From Schistocephalus solidus (Eukaryota; Platyhelminthes; Cestoda; Diphyllobothriidea; Diphyllobothriidae), in assembly GCA_017591395.1 (NCBI GenBank), contig WEDG01006409.1, positions 62,001 to 126,000 on the forward strand: a stretch of 64,000 nt of DNA, written 5' to 3'. Of this stretch, positions 33,130 through 45,830 are shown one piece after another. The notes under the pieces are model-generated. The model was given only the letters and a program-made list of their open reading frames with translations, ran no database searches and had not been told where the DNA came from. Made by a program: the position numbers and the translations under genes. Numbering within the stretch: the first letter of the stretch is position 1; each line of letters opens with the position of its first letter.

Positions 33130-35250
33130 GTGCAAACACGGTGGTATCAGCTGCGGCACTTCTTTCACTCCATAGCCCTTGATGTCCTCGGACACACACG
33201 GGCTCAAAACCAGGACGGGTTTGACGAACACGACACCGATCTCAACAACCTACTTGCCAAGAAGAGCAAACTGCACAAAGCCTACATGGACCGCTTGACC
33301 GACGCTAATAAACCGGCCTTCTTCAGATACCCCCGCTTTGTGCAGCAACGACTTCGGATTATGCAGGACGCCTGGATGGCTCGCAAGGCCAAAGAAATCC
33401 AAGGGCACGCGGACCGCAACGAAACGAAGAACTTTGACTCCGGCAAAGACGTCTATGGTTCTTACATTAAGGTAACCGCATCGCTGCTCAGCTCCGGTGA
33501 AACCACTTCTGACGGAGAAATGACCAATTCTGAAGCGCTGGGTCGAGGACTTCAGAAGTGTCCTCAACTGTTCATCCGCTATTTCCGGCCCTACCATCGA
33601 CCGGCTCTCCTAAGTGGACACGAACAGTGGCCCAACTTGCCCGCTTTCCCTACCAGAAACCGTCCGAACCATGCAATGACTGAGCCTGTCTCTTATTGTC
33701 TATTCAAATGAGAATCCGAAGCGTCAGTATAATAAGGCCCTTGTTCCAGTGATCGTGTCTTCTTATATGCATCAACTCTCTAGCGAGAAAGTACCGGGAT
33801 TCGATGCAATCCCAGCCGAAGTCTACAAGGGCAGTGGCACCAGCTGATGGAGAAACTTGCAAAAATATTCCAGTAGATGTGGCACCAAGGACAAGTTACT
33901 CGGGATTTCAAGGACGTTATCACCATCCAGCTCTTCAAGCGGAAAGGGACCCGCTAATTCTCTGATATCCACAGCCACATCTTGCTTCTCAAAATTGCCC
34001 GGAAGATCTTCACTCGCATTCTTCTTACTCGTCTTGGTGGCCACCTAGAACAGGGACTGCTCCCGGAAAGCCAATGTGGCTTCTTATGACACCGCGAAAC
34101 AACCGATATGATCTTCATCACTCGCCAGCTTCAAGAGAAGTGCTAGGTGATACGAACCCGGCTTAACGCTACCTTCATGAATCTGACGAAAGCCCTCGAC
34201 ACGGTCAATCGTGATCTGCTGGGAAAAAATCATGCTGCAATTCAGCTACCTTCAACTTCTCACGCACATGGTGCGTCAGCTTCCACGAAGGGATGGTGGC
34301 GCATGTTACGGACAACCTGGCAGTCTCGGAGCATTTGTGGTGACCAACGGAGTGAATCGGGGCTGCGTAATAGCTCCCATCCTCTTCAGTCTCATGTCCT
34401 TTTCCATGCTGATGGACGCCCACCTTGATGCGTGCCCTGCGATCTGCATCGTTTACATGACCGGCTGGCACGTCAATAGCCGGTGCGTGCAGGCATCGAT
34501 GCGTCCTTCCGCGACCTGCACTTTGCAGATGCTTGCGCACTTCACACCACGACGGAAGAGGATATGCAAAGGAGCATGGACTTTTTCGCCATCGGCTGCG
34601 CTAATTTCGGAGTAACCCGTAATACTGACAAAACGGTAGTCGTGCCTCAACCGCCACCCATCACTGCATGCAATACCCCTCGAATCGACACACAATTTAA
34701 CACCGTGGTCAATTTAGCCTATCTAGACAGCAAGCTCTCACGCGGCACGGAAATCAATGACGTTGTTGCACATCGGATATCGGAAGTCAGCCAGGTCTTT
34801 GACCGACTGCAAGCCTCCGTTTGGAATCTTCATGATCTTCATCTCAACACCAAAATGAGGCTGTACAAGGCCGTCGTCTTGATGACTCCTGTGTTCAGCA
34901 GAGACCTGGAAAGTCTACGCGCAACAAGCGAAAAAATTAATTCACACAGCTCAGCTGCTCCCACAGAATACTGAGGTTGAGATGGCAGGACAGCATCCCG
35001 GACACCAAATTCCTAGAATGGACCAGAATCCTCAGCACAACCGCAATTGCGATAGAACAGCCACCTCGTGAGGAAGGACTACGGTTGAGCTCCTGAAAGA
35101 CTCTTATATGGAGATGTTGCCACGGATGCTCGCCGACAAGGAGAACAAAGAAGACGGTATAAGAACAGCTTGTTGAATTCTATGAAGTGCTTTCAAATCA
35201 ACCTGGAGACCTGGGAGGACCTCGCCCAGGGCCGACCGGCTTGAAGAAGA
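33130..35250 (+). pseudogene. LINE1b reverse transcriptase remnant
   Basis: 33130-33711 is open for 193 codons and covers the pre-RT region (MQDAWMARKAKEIQGHADRN and the SSGETTSDGEMTNSEALGRG segment). 33780-34000 matches the G-x-D-A-I-P-A-E-V-Y-K motif. 34030-34400 covers the L-L-P-E-S-Q-C-G-F stretch with stops. At 34520-34550 the catalytic box region reads LHFADACALHTTTEEDMQRS, with Ala replacing the second Asp of the usual F-A-D-D box. 34700-34970 gives the Y-L-D/G-S-x-L-S-R thumb region. Confidence 0.85.
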
Positions 35251-36147
35251 ACAGTGAAAACTTGAGCAGCAAGCCATGAAGCCACCCAGATCTCCTCTGA
35301 GCAAGCCAAAAGGGAGCCTCGCGAGTCACAAACGCCTCCGTTCCACAATGAATCAATCATCCTACAAGCTCAAATACAGTCTCCGCAAACGTCCCTATTA
35401 TCATCCCTGCCCAAACGCTCACAGCGTCCACGACGACATCTGCTCTGCCACCATCGATCGCATTCCTAAAGCTCCGCCATCGTCAATTACCATCAATTCA
35501 ATCATCCTTGCCATAACCCCCGTGGCGAACTTGACTGCTGCCATCAATACCATCATCACGTCTCCCACTCCCAGCCATCGGTGAGATAATGTCTGACGGC
35601 CCGTCACCCACTACACTAATGGGGCTCGGTCCTAGTGTGTTCTCCTTACGATCGCACATCCACCTCATGCATCGGGCTGGTTGGTCACTTGCGAATCCAT
35701 GGCATAGAGATTGGCGATCCAGTACCACTAGCACCAACACGCCAGTCCACTATCACTGTAATCGAAATCCCGTGCAAGCCACCATCCCTGCCCGCCATGC
35801 TGTGGGACACACGGTGGATCTCCTAGAGGTTGACGGTCGAACTGATAGATAGCTGTGCTGCTAAACGTTCGCGCAAGCGTCAGCTAACCACAACACCTCA
35901 TCTCGTGCGCGGAGCTAGCGCATGAACTTATGGTGATCTCGTGCACACTTTCTTGCCGGCATCTTAGGAGGCACAAGCTGAGCGACGCCGGTTGCTATAA
36001 ATGTGACAGTCTCCTGGACAATGGGTTTAGCTGCTTTTTTATAGCCACTGTCTGATTGAGGTATTTCCTCCTTGCTTGTTCTTTGCACCACATAGAAGCC
36101 TCTGTCATATTTAATTGTGCCACGTGGGACCGTATTCGTACCATCGA

Positions 36148-36385
36148 CAGTTCGACTGTCGATTTCGACTATGTCCACCGTATGCTCCACGGAAGGGTGC
36201 TGCAGGGACGGTGACTTACACATGATTTAGTTTAAGTGATGGTAGACTTGCGCTGCATCTACCGCACTCTATCCTCCTCCCCCACCTGAGCCCGGTGTCA
36301 CGACAGAGTCAAGAAGACTGGAGATGGGAGAGGGCGCAGGTGGCTGGCGCGGCCGGGGCCCCTAGGCGTGCCACCACACACCCAT
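36148..36385 (-). mobile_element. LINE1 3' tail, 5'-truncated
   Basis: On the minus strand it runs from GGGGCCCCGGCCGCGCCAGC, through the CTGCGCCCTCTCCCATCTCC block and the GGTGGGGGAGGAGGATAGAG block, to the end CGACAGTCGAACTG. It is truncated at about the same internal point as the copies at 918 and 1270. No clear target-site duplication. Confidence 0.75.
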
Positions 36386-38360
36386 GTTCGGAATTTGTTA
36401 TGGGAGCGCAACCCGAATACCGCCTGCCGTGCCCTGATGTGGCCCTCATGTTGGTTCAACGCATCACAGCCATAGGAACTAACATAAATCTATGTACCCG
36501 GAAGCATCATTTTTTTCACTGTACTTTGCTAACTCAGAGGCACCAGCATGCGGTATGGGGGTACCCTCTCAAATGCTAGTTGCAACGCTTGACTGCCTGA
36601 GGCCCCTACAAATGCTCACCTTGCAAGTCTTTGACGTCATCTACCACACGCGTAGACGAGAGGATTCCTCTGTCAAAAGTCAGTGAGGCAGAGTTAGTAG
36701 GCAAAGTTTTACTGTGACGGAGAGCGCACAACCAGCTGGCAGCAATTTTTACAGCAACCGAGTGTCAACCGTAGATGTTTTCAGCCCTGGCGCGAGTCTC
36801 GTGCGCCGGAGCTCTGTCAGACTGCAGCCAGACCTTGAAGACAAAGTTATCGATCGGTGTCAGGTTGTTGGGCCATTCGGCTGCTGTCGCCACGCCGAGT
36901 CGATCGGCGTTGATCCCATTACCATAGCATCGTCGTGCAGACCCTAGACTTGGCTTAGGCGTACCGCCCTCGATGTGTCCGCTTTTCACCATCACAATCT
37001 GTCCGTTTGACTGATGTCCCTTCAAAGCGTTTAGCGACCATCCATTTAGGTTTTTTCGCCTCAGGGTCTGCACGAACTAGGAAGAACAAAAGTGGAGTCT
37101 ACCCTGGTAGGGGTTATGCCGGCACTGGCATTTGCAGAAGTGGAAATCGAGAATGTTATAAATGTTCGAAAGTTTGCGTAAAGCCAGGTTAATGCAGTGA
37201 GATGTTTGTACCCTGAAGGCAGAAACAGCTGTTCTGTTCTGTTCGGGGAGACATTGGAACAACAAAGGTTTGTCCTCGGAGAGCCGACTGCTCCATTTTG
37301 CATCAATGCATTTGGAGCAAGAACTAGTTTTTTATTTGATATGACTCAGAAAGGATGGTGCTTATGTTGGATCCGTTTTAATCACCAGTTGAGCCGGAAT
37401 GCAGCAGCCATTCTGGTGACATCCTGTGTCGAGTTTCGTAACGTTTCCAAAAATACCACGCATAAGCTTCATGCGTGGGCCTTCCACAGGGTCGGATGAT
37501 AGGTGTTGAAGCCTCCTCGCGATACCTCAAGTGAGCTTTGTGCAGATGCGCTTCATAATATCAGTTAACTGCAATTTTGCGCCTTGATTGAAGGCGCAGT
37601 CCCTGGATTACATCGCCCTTCTAGCCCACTCAGAATGTTGCCGCCGATCTCGGTGCTATCCACTATACTTAAGTCGCTGCAAGCCACACCTTGTTAATCA
37701 TCTGTCGAAGTAGGAGAGTCGACGTCACAGAGGTTCCCAAATCAGAAGTCAGGAAAGATAGGTTGGGCTGAGCGCGTTTATACTGCGACGAAGAGCAGTT
37801 ACCACATGCTTGTACTGCAGACAAGTGTTTGTCCGTGTCCATGGTCAAGATTCTTAGACCCGGAGCGCGTCTATAGCTAATAAGTGAATGGCGCACTTTC
37901 ATTGGCTGGTTCCAAGATGCGGGTGACTTCAGCAGCGAATCGACCAGGTTGAGAGGAAGATGAGACAGAGCGGCGGCGAGCGTGGGAACGGACTGTCACA
38001 CATCCTCCTAGGTTTGGTTGCTTGCAGCCCATTAAAAGACTATATTACCAAATCAGAAATTATGGAGGACAACGTGGACATAGTAGCCCATACCAAACGA
38101 GGATGTACAAGCTGCAAGTACCAGGCGCTGGCGGGAATTCAGTTCGGTTGGGTAGGGGAATGCCTTCGAACTCTCTACCGGTTGCAATAAAGTCGCAAAA
38201 AAAGGAGTGTCTGTTGTTGGCCACGGGTTCATGGGAGTCACACTCTGCCATGGTCGAAAAATAATATTGGATTGTAGTGCTCACAGCAATAACAGCCTCC
38301 AATTGACGACAAAATGTAAGAGGTCCGCCACGCAATCCACGGAGAAATCTAATCTAAATT
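36386..38360. other. Unassigned sequence
   Basis: No supported gene. Short frames on both strands only. GAATCAGAAGTCAGGA-like sequence near 37738-37757 recurs at 15862-15880, suggesting one more old dispersed repeat. Confidence 0.3.
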
Positions 38361-38625
38361 GCTGATATGCGCTTCTCCTCCCCTGAAAGGACACAGGAAA
38401 AATAACGTCAACCTCCACACGAGTCGATATTCTCGTGTTCTAACCCTAACGCTAGCCTAAACGTTAACTGTAGCCTTTGTCATTATTATAACTCTAACCT
38501 TACCTTCACTCCAACCCTTGTCTCAATCCTAACCTCCAATTTCCCTGGAATTAAGCGCAAAGCCATCTGTATTACGAGCGGTTCTTGATGCCATGTCCTG
38601 CCATAGGGGGGCGGGAGCATTTAAG
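38361..38625 (+). mobile_element. MITE-like element with telomere-like core, copy 4
   Basis: Left end ATATGCGCTTCTCCTCCCCT and GAAAGGACACAGG; right end CCATGTCCTGCCATAGGGGG and GCGGGAGCATTTAAG: an imperfect inverted pair. The core has TGTTCTAACCCTAACGCTAG and TAACTCTAACCTTACC units. The block GGAATTAAGCGCAAAGCCAT, with TTACGAGCGGTTC after it, matches copies 1 and 2. Confidence 0.65.
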
Positions 38626-41289
38626 TGTGCCATGCCATAAATGTATTTTGGAGAAAACGCACATTGTATGGATTTTAGACGTTGAGAGCAATTTAGAAGG
38701 ACCAACTGTCAAATATTAGTAATCTTTTAAAAACCGGTAAGCTTCTTAGTTGAAAGTTTAGCCATCGGATTTGATGAAGTCCAGCCTTATTTGCTGCATT
38801 CTGGGTTTCGCAGTCGTCCACTCGACTACATACAAAGGCAAACCTCACTTGTTGGAGGCGTTTAATTAATCAAAGAAGCTGTTTTGTGTTTATTGGTGAG
38901 TCGACCATGATATGATGGATGCTTCTTAGGGGAAATGGAACTTACCTATGTGTCCCAGCCGGGGAACGACATACGGGCGGTGCTGTTTTGTCCCCGGAGT
39001 TCCACTCTAAAGCCCTCGCAAGTGGTTGCCTAGTAACGACCAATCAAAATCGAGTGGTGTTAACGACAAAGGTGGGAGTGACCACGGCTACCATTTTCAA
39101 CCATCTTGCATCCATCAGCCAGCCAGACTCAGCCCTGGGTCAGTATTTGAGGCTTGGTCATTTGCTTACTGAGCGTTCAAGCTTACCGTTTCACTAATTC
39201 AGCAACGGGTCTTAATCCTGTCCTCTTGGAAGCCGCAAATTCCCTAGATGTCCATAGCTTTAATGAGCCAAATTAGAAGCTTATTCTGTTTTGATGACCA
39301 TCTGCCGGTAGAATTCCACCGGCGGACCAATTATCAGAAAAAAATCATCCAGCCACCCTGCAAACTTGAAAAGAATACAAAATAGTAGATTAATTTCTGA
39401 GTCGGGTATACTGCGAATAAGAGCTTTACGAGAAATCAACTGTGATTTTTTTAAAAAAAGCTCGAAATCAGAATAGGTATTTGTGTAAAAGTTTACTTGC
39501 GTTTTCATATATGAAATTGCTCAAGTAGTCTGCAATGGATTAAAATAATTATTACAACCCGTCTACCAGGAATCCTCACTGCTCAGAGCGGTGGAGGCGT
39601 TTCTGAAGACCAGATTAGCTTACTGATAGCAAACCGTGCTCCGCTGTACATTTAGCCTTAGTCGGTAGTTCGTCAAAAGTTCCAGTTGGACATCATCTCT
39701 ATCTCTTTCCAGTGGCAACTCTCCTACTGAACTGGATTCTTACGTCGAAGTTCACATCGATTTAACTAAAAACAACAATTTGTTCGTTGGGGCAGTGGAC
39801 GCCTAAGCTAGTATAGGGAACTGAGTTAATTTGCACTTGTCGCATAGCCTTTACCATTAAAAATATTCCAGTTGGTTAAAGCGGTGGACTGTATCAGGAA
39901 TCCAAGATTCTAAAAAATGAATTGACCAACCAGGAATTGGTGCACATTGACATGTTGGCTTCCCGAAGCAAAGAAGCTCCATACTGTCACGAACAGACAA
40001 CCAACTACCAGGCCGAAGTTGGCCAAGTTTTAATTTCAGAGATGAGGGACGACAGTAAATGTGGGTAAAGTACTTTTTGGGGCGTTCATTCTTGCTTGAA
40101 TAAATACTCGGTCTGCAGCACCAGCGAATGGTAAAAGGCGAAGCCCCGATGAGCTTCAGTTCGATGAAATGCTTATGACATATCTGCTAGGCCCCATCTG
40201 TGGACAATCTACGCCGTGTACGAGCGTATGTTTGTTTCTGGTCCCAACTAATGTTAAGGGGTATGATAGGGTGAGTGAAAACAGAATGAACCCGAAGCAG
40301 TGCTGTATCGATCTACCCGTATTCTCGGTCGTCGTCCTCTGTGCTAAACGACATAGTGTTTGTTGATACAAGTGATTAGTTCAGTCTAAGGAAGCCGTTG
40401 AGATTGAGGAGGTCGATCGCCGCGGCCCTCGTGCATCCATAACTCTAAGGATGGGTTCAAGTGAGCATAGGAAACGATGGCATCAGATGGGGGTAATGAA
40501 TCGCCGCAATTTCATCACTGGTTATTTTTGTGCACTTTTGACGGCACTACTCCCGAAGCCTGCTACAACGCCGCGCCACTCGCGCGTACTTGCACGCGTG
40601 CCAATTGCAATATTATACTCGGCCAATCACAACTATCCAACAAGGTCGACTCGGATATGACTTTGCTCAAGGTGCTGTGAGGCATTCTCCATTCCCACGC
40701 AGAACGCCGCTCTCACGGCCCCGGGCGTGCGCTCTCATCCGACTGCCAACGTCATCGAACCTACTCTCAACTGCCAACGTCATCGAACCTACTCTCACTC
40801 CTCTTTCTGTCCGAGACCGGGCCTGCAGGTCATAGTGGCTAGGGACTCTCTATGACTTGGGCTGTCACGACAGTTTGCCGCGAATTAAGCGGATTCTTTC
40901 GTAATCAGAAGACTGCGCATCTTTTGGCGCCAGCCCCTAGTCACACGAGCCAACTCGAAATTTGCACCGAACAGGGTGTACAAGAAGAACTGCCTGTAAA
41001 TAGAGTGAGAAGGTTAAGGAGGGCAGTGCTCAAGGGATTCGAAGATAGGACGTCAATGTGATCGAGGAACAGGGCTTTGCACAAAGCATCCGCCTATTTT
41101 CGAAAAAAAAACTGGTGAATATCTTTTATCTAGCATACTGAAACGAACTGGTGGATAAGTAAAGCAGCGGTCACTACCCCATACCCTTCCTTCAGCCAAT
41201 TTGTGGAGAACCCTACTGCGCTAAGTATCGTTTTTCAGTGTGTGATGCATCTAACTCGGACAGTTTTGCCGTCGACTCTCACTGTTCAG
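38626..41289. other. Unassigned sequence with one small tandem duplication
   Basis: No supported gene. 40498-40518 (AATCGCCGCAATTTCATCAC) resembles 6487-6507. A 28-bp exact tandem pair is at 40743-40798. A lone A-box-like TGGTTAAAGCGGTGGAC lies near 39872-39888. Confidence 0.3.
40743..40798 (+). repeat. 28-bp tandem duplication, two copies
   Basis: The 28-base unit CTGCCAACGTCATCGAACCT with CTACTCTCAA-type ending occurs twice head to tail with no mismatch across the first 27 bases. Such a perfect pair is likely recent. Confidence 0.8.
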
Positions 41290-41387
41290 TCATCAATTCC
41301 GACTATACGACCATCTTCCCCAACGCTGGGTGGGCGCAGGAACGGTGCCCCGCGTGTGAAATAGTTTATAGTGATAGTATATATAAA
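41290..41387 (-). mobile_element. Decayed LINE1 3' end, head-to-head with copy c
   Basis: CCGACTATACGACCATCTTC, GGGCGCAGGAACGGTGCCCC and GTGAAATAGTTTATAGTGAT follow the minus-strand pattern of the LINE1 terminus (compare GATTTCGACGAGGTCCACCG and GGTGCAGGGACGGTGACTTG in other copies). It is strongly diverged and stops where the plus-strand LINE1 derivative starts. Confidence 0.5.
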
Positions 41388-42949
41388 CTCTAGTGGGGTG
41401 TAGGGGGGTACTAGTTAGAGGTAGCACCACACAGATAGCATTTGGTCGCTCTATTTGTCTCTTACATGTGGGGAATGCTCCTGTGGCCGCCTCTAGCTGG
41501 TTCCAAACTCTCACTTTGGCCTCATTTAAACTGGGTTCTTCCCAGTGGCCACACCCTAGGCAACCGCCACGACTGGCGGGCTAAACCAGGTAAGGGTCTC
41601 TGGTGTTCTGTGTGCCTCCATAACCATTATGTCTGACTCCCGAACTTGCCACCTCCCCCCTCTCGAATAGTCCTACGGTGGGGGCGGCAGCAACCCCGTA
41701 GGCAGCCCAGGCTAAATCGGGTCGCTCTACCATTAACGCAACACCATGACCCATAGTGGAGTTTGGAAGCCATCTGGGATACCCTAGCATCCCTATTTAG
41801 AGACAGCACTGCTTGCCTCCTCGCGGAGGAAGGGGCTAGAAAAGGTGTCCTAAACAAATGCTGGGTCTCACGTCTTCTGCAGTCGGCCGCGGCTCGCAGA
41901 TCACAAAATACGCATTCTTTAAACTCAAACAAATAACAACATCCCCCGTCTCCATCCCCACGCCTTGCTCTCCTGGATGCTCGGGTGAGTCCGCTCACAC
42001 TAGCAGCCTGGAATGTTTTTTCTCTTTTAGCCAATCTGAGGAGCAACCGACCGGAAGCGAGGATGGCGCTAGCCACGCGGGAACTGGCCCGATACAAGGT
42101 GGACATTGCTGCTCTCAGAGAGACCCGATTCTCGGGACAGGGTCAGCTGGAGGAGGTGGATGCCGGCTACACATTCTTCTGGAGCGGCCGGACAAAGGCA
42201 GAGCGACGTGACGCTGATGTCGCCCTCGCCTTCCGGAACAACGTCGTATGACGTCTGTCCTGTATGCCTTTAGACAACAATGATCGCCTGATGAGCCTCC
42301 GCCTGCCGCTCCGCAGAAAATGTTCGCCAGGATCATCAGCACCTTCGCCCCCCGAGGACATGCTCCGACAAGGCAAAGAACAAATTCTACGAGGACCTGC
42401 ACGCCCTCCTGGTGACTGTGCCGTAGACAGACAAACGGATTTTCCCACTTCCGCGTCAGACAACTGACTGGCTCGGACGATGGTTGATTGTGGGGGTGAG
42501 GGAGAGAGTGAGGTCGATATCTCAGCGCATTTTCCTCGCTATAAACAATCTGACGCGCTTGTAACTATCACGGTGCGCTAAAAGCCGTGGCTTGGAAGGC
42601 TGCCAACTGACGGGAACACTCGGACCGCGTGGTCAGCCCAATGTGTTTTGTGTGGTGACTGACTGGCGGATTGAGAGTCAGACTGCAATGGCTTCTTGTT
42701 AATGTGGCCTTTATGTCACTCCCACTCCGTGGGATCTGAGCCTGGTGTGGTGGTATGCCCAGGGGCGGCTCTGGCCTCGCCAGCCACCTGCGCCCTCTCC
42801 CATCTCCGGTCTTCTTGGCTCTGTCATGACACCGGGCTCAGGTGGGGGAGGAGGAGAGAGTGTAGTAGCTGCAGCGCAAGGTCACCGTCCCTGCACCACC
42901 CTTCTATGGAGCATACTGTGGACATCGTTGGACTGCGACCTTCAAACTG
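41388..42949 (+). mobile_element. Internally deleted LINE1 derivative, copy c (1.56 kb, full 5' and 3' ends)
   Basis: It starts with the same leader as the full-length copy (GGGGTGTA, TACTAGTTAG, then AGCACCACACAGATAGCATT) and continues through the N-terminal endonuclease (41985-42430). The residues [20 protein letters not shown] and [14 protein letters not shown] are visible. At about 42440 it jumps into the 3' tail (CCCACTTCCGCGTCAGACAA) and ends GACCTTCAAACTG at 42949. The junction is the one seen in copy d at 25355. It encodes at most the first third of the endonuclease and no RT, so it must depend on an active LINE1. Confidence 0.88.
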
Positions 42950-43192
42950 TGTATTAGCCGAGAACAGAACCTATCCTGCATTCCTTGGTGCCCGATCTAA
43001 GCCAGCAAGACTATTGAGGGCGAATCTAGCTATCCGTATACGTAGGGCGAAACCTTCGCCAAACTTATATATGCCGGTAAAAGTGAGAAGAAAATAACTA
43101 GTCAATAAAACGTAACTTATTGTCAAATTCTACAAAATATGTGTGTTTAATTTTTTTATGGGATTATTTTGAACATACCAAAACAAAATGCT
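42950..43192 (-). repeat. LTR-like segment at the 3' side of the gypsy relic
   Basis: On the minus strand it starts near TGTTTTGGTATGTTC (about 43188) and ends GGCTAATACA at 42950, giving the TG...CA ends expected of an LTR. 43090-43192 matches 54238-54339 closely (AATAACTAGTCAATAAAACG, TTATTGTCAAATTCTACAAA). Weaker similarity continues to about 42990. It directly abuts the LINE1 derivative end at 42949, so its 3' part may be altered. Confidence 0.55.
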
Positions 43193-43649
43193 AGGACGGA
43201 TTTAAAAAATTTAATGTGAGGCATAATATGCAAGTTGGTAACTATCAGGGAAATGCACAAGACGACCACTGTGTGTAAGGGTGGGGTGAGTTTGGTGGGG
43301 TAGGGGGAGGCGCAGACTTAGTAGGTTTGAGTCGAGGCTGGGAAATCGAAAGAGGTACTGTAGCGAATGGAGAAGGCTGTACTGCTGGAACGGTTGATAA
43401 AGGCTCGGTATAAGCCACCTTCAAGCGGTCGACTGATACTTCCTCGGTGCAGTTGCTATGGATGATTTCGAAATGCTTTTCCATGCGTGACGGAACTCAA
43501 AATGGTCCGTCGAAGGGCTGTTGTAGTGGTATACGTATGCCATCTACGCGGACAAACACAAAAGAACACGTTAGCAAGCTGGGGTCGGTGTATGTCTTAC
43601 TTGCCGGAGCGCGTGGAGATATGGCTTGGCGATTAGCCATTGCTTGGTT

Positions 43650-44390
43650 TCATCTTTGGACATAATCGGTAGGATTCATTTCGGTTAAACTTTGACTCTG
43701 CCCGAAAAAAAAACCCAGGAATCCGAAGGGTAGTGCCGTAAACAAGTTCGGAAGAGGAGCACTCCAAGTCGGGTTTGAGGGCAGTACGGATATCGAGCAT
43801 GACCAAGGGCAGATGCTCACTCCAGTGAGAGGGATTGTCATAGGCCCAGCGCGGGGCTTTGAGTTGACGGTGAAAACGCTCGACGACACCGTTGGATGAC
43901 GGGTGGTAGGCCGTTTTGCGTATGCGCGAACATCCGAGGAGGTTCGTAAGGCCATCAAATTGCTGGCCTCGATCGGTGGTGACAGTTGAGGGAACACCAT
44001 AATGGGAGAGCTAGTGTTCCAGAAAGGCGTGAGCGACAGTATCCGTTGTTATGTTTGAAGGTGGAGTTGCGATGGGCCATCGCGTAAATCAGTCAATTGT
44101 AGTTAGTAAGTAATTACAATTACGGGATGTTGGTAAAGAACCTACTAGATATATGTGCACATGCGCAAAGCGCGCGTCAGGTGCAAGAAAAGTGTCACTG
44201 GGGGTTTTGTTTTGCCGTCCGATTTCGGCTTTTTGACAGGCCAAACATGCACGAGTCCATTGGCGGATATCGGTGTTCATACTGGGCCAGGCGAAACGCT
44301 CGCTGACGAGACGCTGGGTAGCCCGGATGCCAGGATGAACAAGATTTTGCAATGCGGTAAAAAGATCTCGTTTCATCTCGCTTGGCACTA
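43650..44390 (-). pseudogene. Gypsy integrase remnant
   Basis: 44388-44089 holds the H2C2 zinc domain: NLVHPGIRATQRLVSERFAW and CLACQKAEIGRQNKTP. The core domain follows in other frames: T-D-R-G-Q-Q-F-D near 43985-43960 and K-T-A-Y-H-P-S-S-N-G-V-V-E-R-F-H near 43920-43870, both conserved integrase motifs. The W-S-x-H-L-P-L-V segment and L-V-Y-G-T-T-L-R follow to 43720. Confidence 0.82.
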
Positions 44391-44399
44391 AAGTTCGAA

Positions 44400-45202
44400 C
44401 GGAACTTCACGATGCGTCACACAAGATGGTACCACAGGAAGTAGATAGGGGAATGGCCTTGATCTTAAGACTAGTATGTTCCATGTGCTCAGTAAAATTC
44501 GGCTGATGCTGCAGTTCCGACATGCGCTCCAAGTCAATGGAAGGGTGGCCAATAGCGATAATTCCAAGTCGAGAAAGCCAGTCAGAAACATGATTAAAAA
44601 AATTTTAAGAAATCGAATATCTGCCTTGTATTGAGAAATAAAATCGAGATGGTGGGCCTCTCGGGGTGAATACTTGTCAGAGAGAGTAGAGAAGGCATAA
44701 GTAAACGGTTTGTGGTCCGTATAAATACAAAAATCTCTGCCCTCCACATAGTTACGAAAATTTTTAATGACTAGATAAATAGCGAGGAGTTCTTTACCAA
44801 TAGTGCTATAACCAGTTTGGGAGAGTAGAAGGCCAAGGGTTGGATGCCCGTGGGGGTCTGTTGCTGAAGGTCTGCATTTATGGCGCAATTGGAGCCGACA
44901 GCAACAATGGAGATCGGGGCATCTATTAGAGGGTGAGAAAGGGCAGTTTTATCCGCAAGGATTTCCTTGACACATTGAAAAGCATCCACAGCTGTGTCAG
45001 GAAAAGAAAACTTGTGGTTGCTTCCGCGTACAAGCTTAGTGAGAGGTAACATCAATTGAGCGCAGTGAGGGATGAAACGATGAAAAAAGTTGACAAGGCC
45101 TATAAAACGGCGCAGTTGTCGGAAAGAAGTAGGGGTCAGGAGCTCGCGAATAGTGCCTATGGGATGATAACCGAAAGCATCTGTGTGGTGTCCTAGGAAC
45201 AA
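44400..45202 (-). pseudogene. Gypsy RT thumb and RNase H remnant
   Basis: 45202-44771 covers FLGHHTDAFGYHPI, LRRFIGLVNFFHRFIPHCAQ and PLTKL, the connection region. 44890-44600 covers the RNase H motifs SKEL-like GKELLAIYLVIKNFRNYVEG and CIYTDHKPFTYAF. The first catalytic region reads A-V-G-S-N-C-A-I where active elements have T-D-A-S, so a key acidic residue appears lost. Two frame breaks. Confidence 0.8.
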
Positions 45203-45214
45203 GAAAGAATACCA

Positions 45215-45830
45215 AAAACTAATTAAGAAGCGTTAATGGAAACACCCCATTGGCTCAATCGTTCTAAAATGAGAAGTAGGTGTTGTAGGGGTTCGTGTTC
45301 ACAGGAACATGTGACCAGAACATCATCGACCTAAATAAAAACGAATGGTAGGTCGCGCAGGACTTCGTTGATGAAACGTTGAAAGCTTGAGCGGAGTTCA
45401 GGAGTCCAAAAGGCATCCTGACGAACTCAAAAAGGCCAAATGGGGTCGTAATCACCGTTTTCGGGATGCCTTCTGGAGCAACGGGATTTGGTGGAAGCCT
45501 TTGCCTAGGTCAATGCTGGAAAAGATTATTGCACCGGCTAGGCAAGATGAAAAATCATGGAGATGAGGAAGTGGATATTTGTCTGGAACAGTGCAGTTGT
45601 TCAATAGTCGGTAATCACCGCATGGGTGCCAATCAGAGATTTCTTGCAAACCATGTAAAGGGAAGCAGCCCATCGATTAGTGGATGACCGCACTATGCCT
45701 AGCTCCATCATACGGTTGAACTCAGCCTTTGCGATAGCTAACTTATCTGCGGCTAAACGACGAGGGCGGTTAAAAACGGGTGGTCCGGTAGTTGAACTAT
45801 AATGCATGATGGAATGCTTAATAGTTTGAT
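45215..45830 (-). pseudogene. Gypsy reverse transcriptase remnant
   Basis: Two frames. 45807-45452 includes F-N-x-x-x-R-L, the W-H-P-C-G-D-Y-R-x-L-N motif, PDKYPLPHLHDF and SSIDLGKGFHQIPL. 45455-45264 includes TTPFGLFEFVRMPFGLLNSA followed by a degraded catalytic region where the usual Y-x-D-D box reads as V-x-x-x-D-D-V-L in another frame. Frameshifts lie near 45452 and 45350. Confidence 0.85.

Larger units (their letters stand above)
31870..35844 (+). mobile_element. LINE1, decayed near-full-length copy b
   Basis: Its parts are collinear with the 5-kb copy at 48187-53207: leader (31920-32270), endonuclease (32270-32940), linker and RT (33130-35000), C-terminal region and zinc-finger-like tail (35000-35720). 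Last comes a very short 3' tail ending TGACGGTCGAACTG at 35831-35844. Most of the 3' tail seen in other copies is missing. Many frameshifts and stops make it non-functional. It is clearly more diverged than copy a. Confidence 0.85.
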
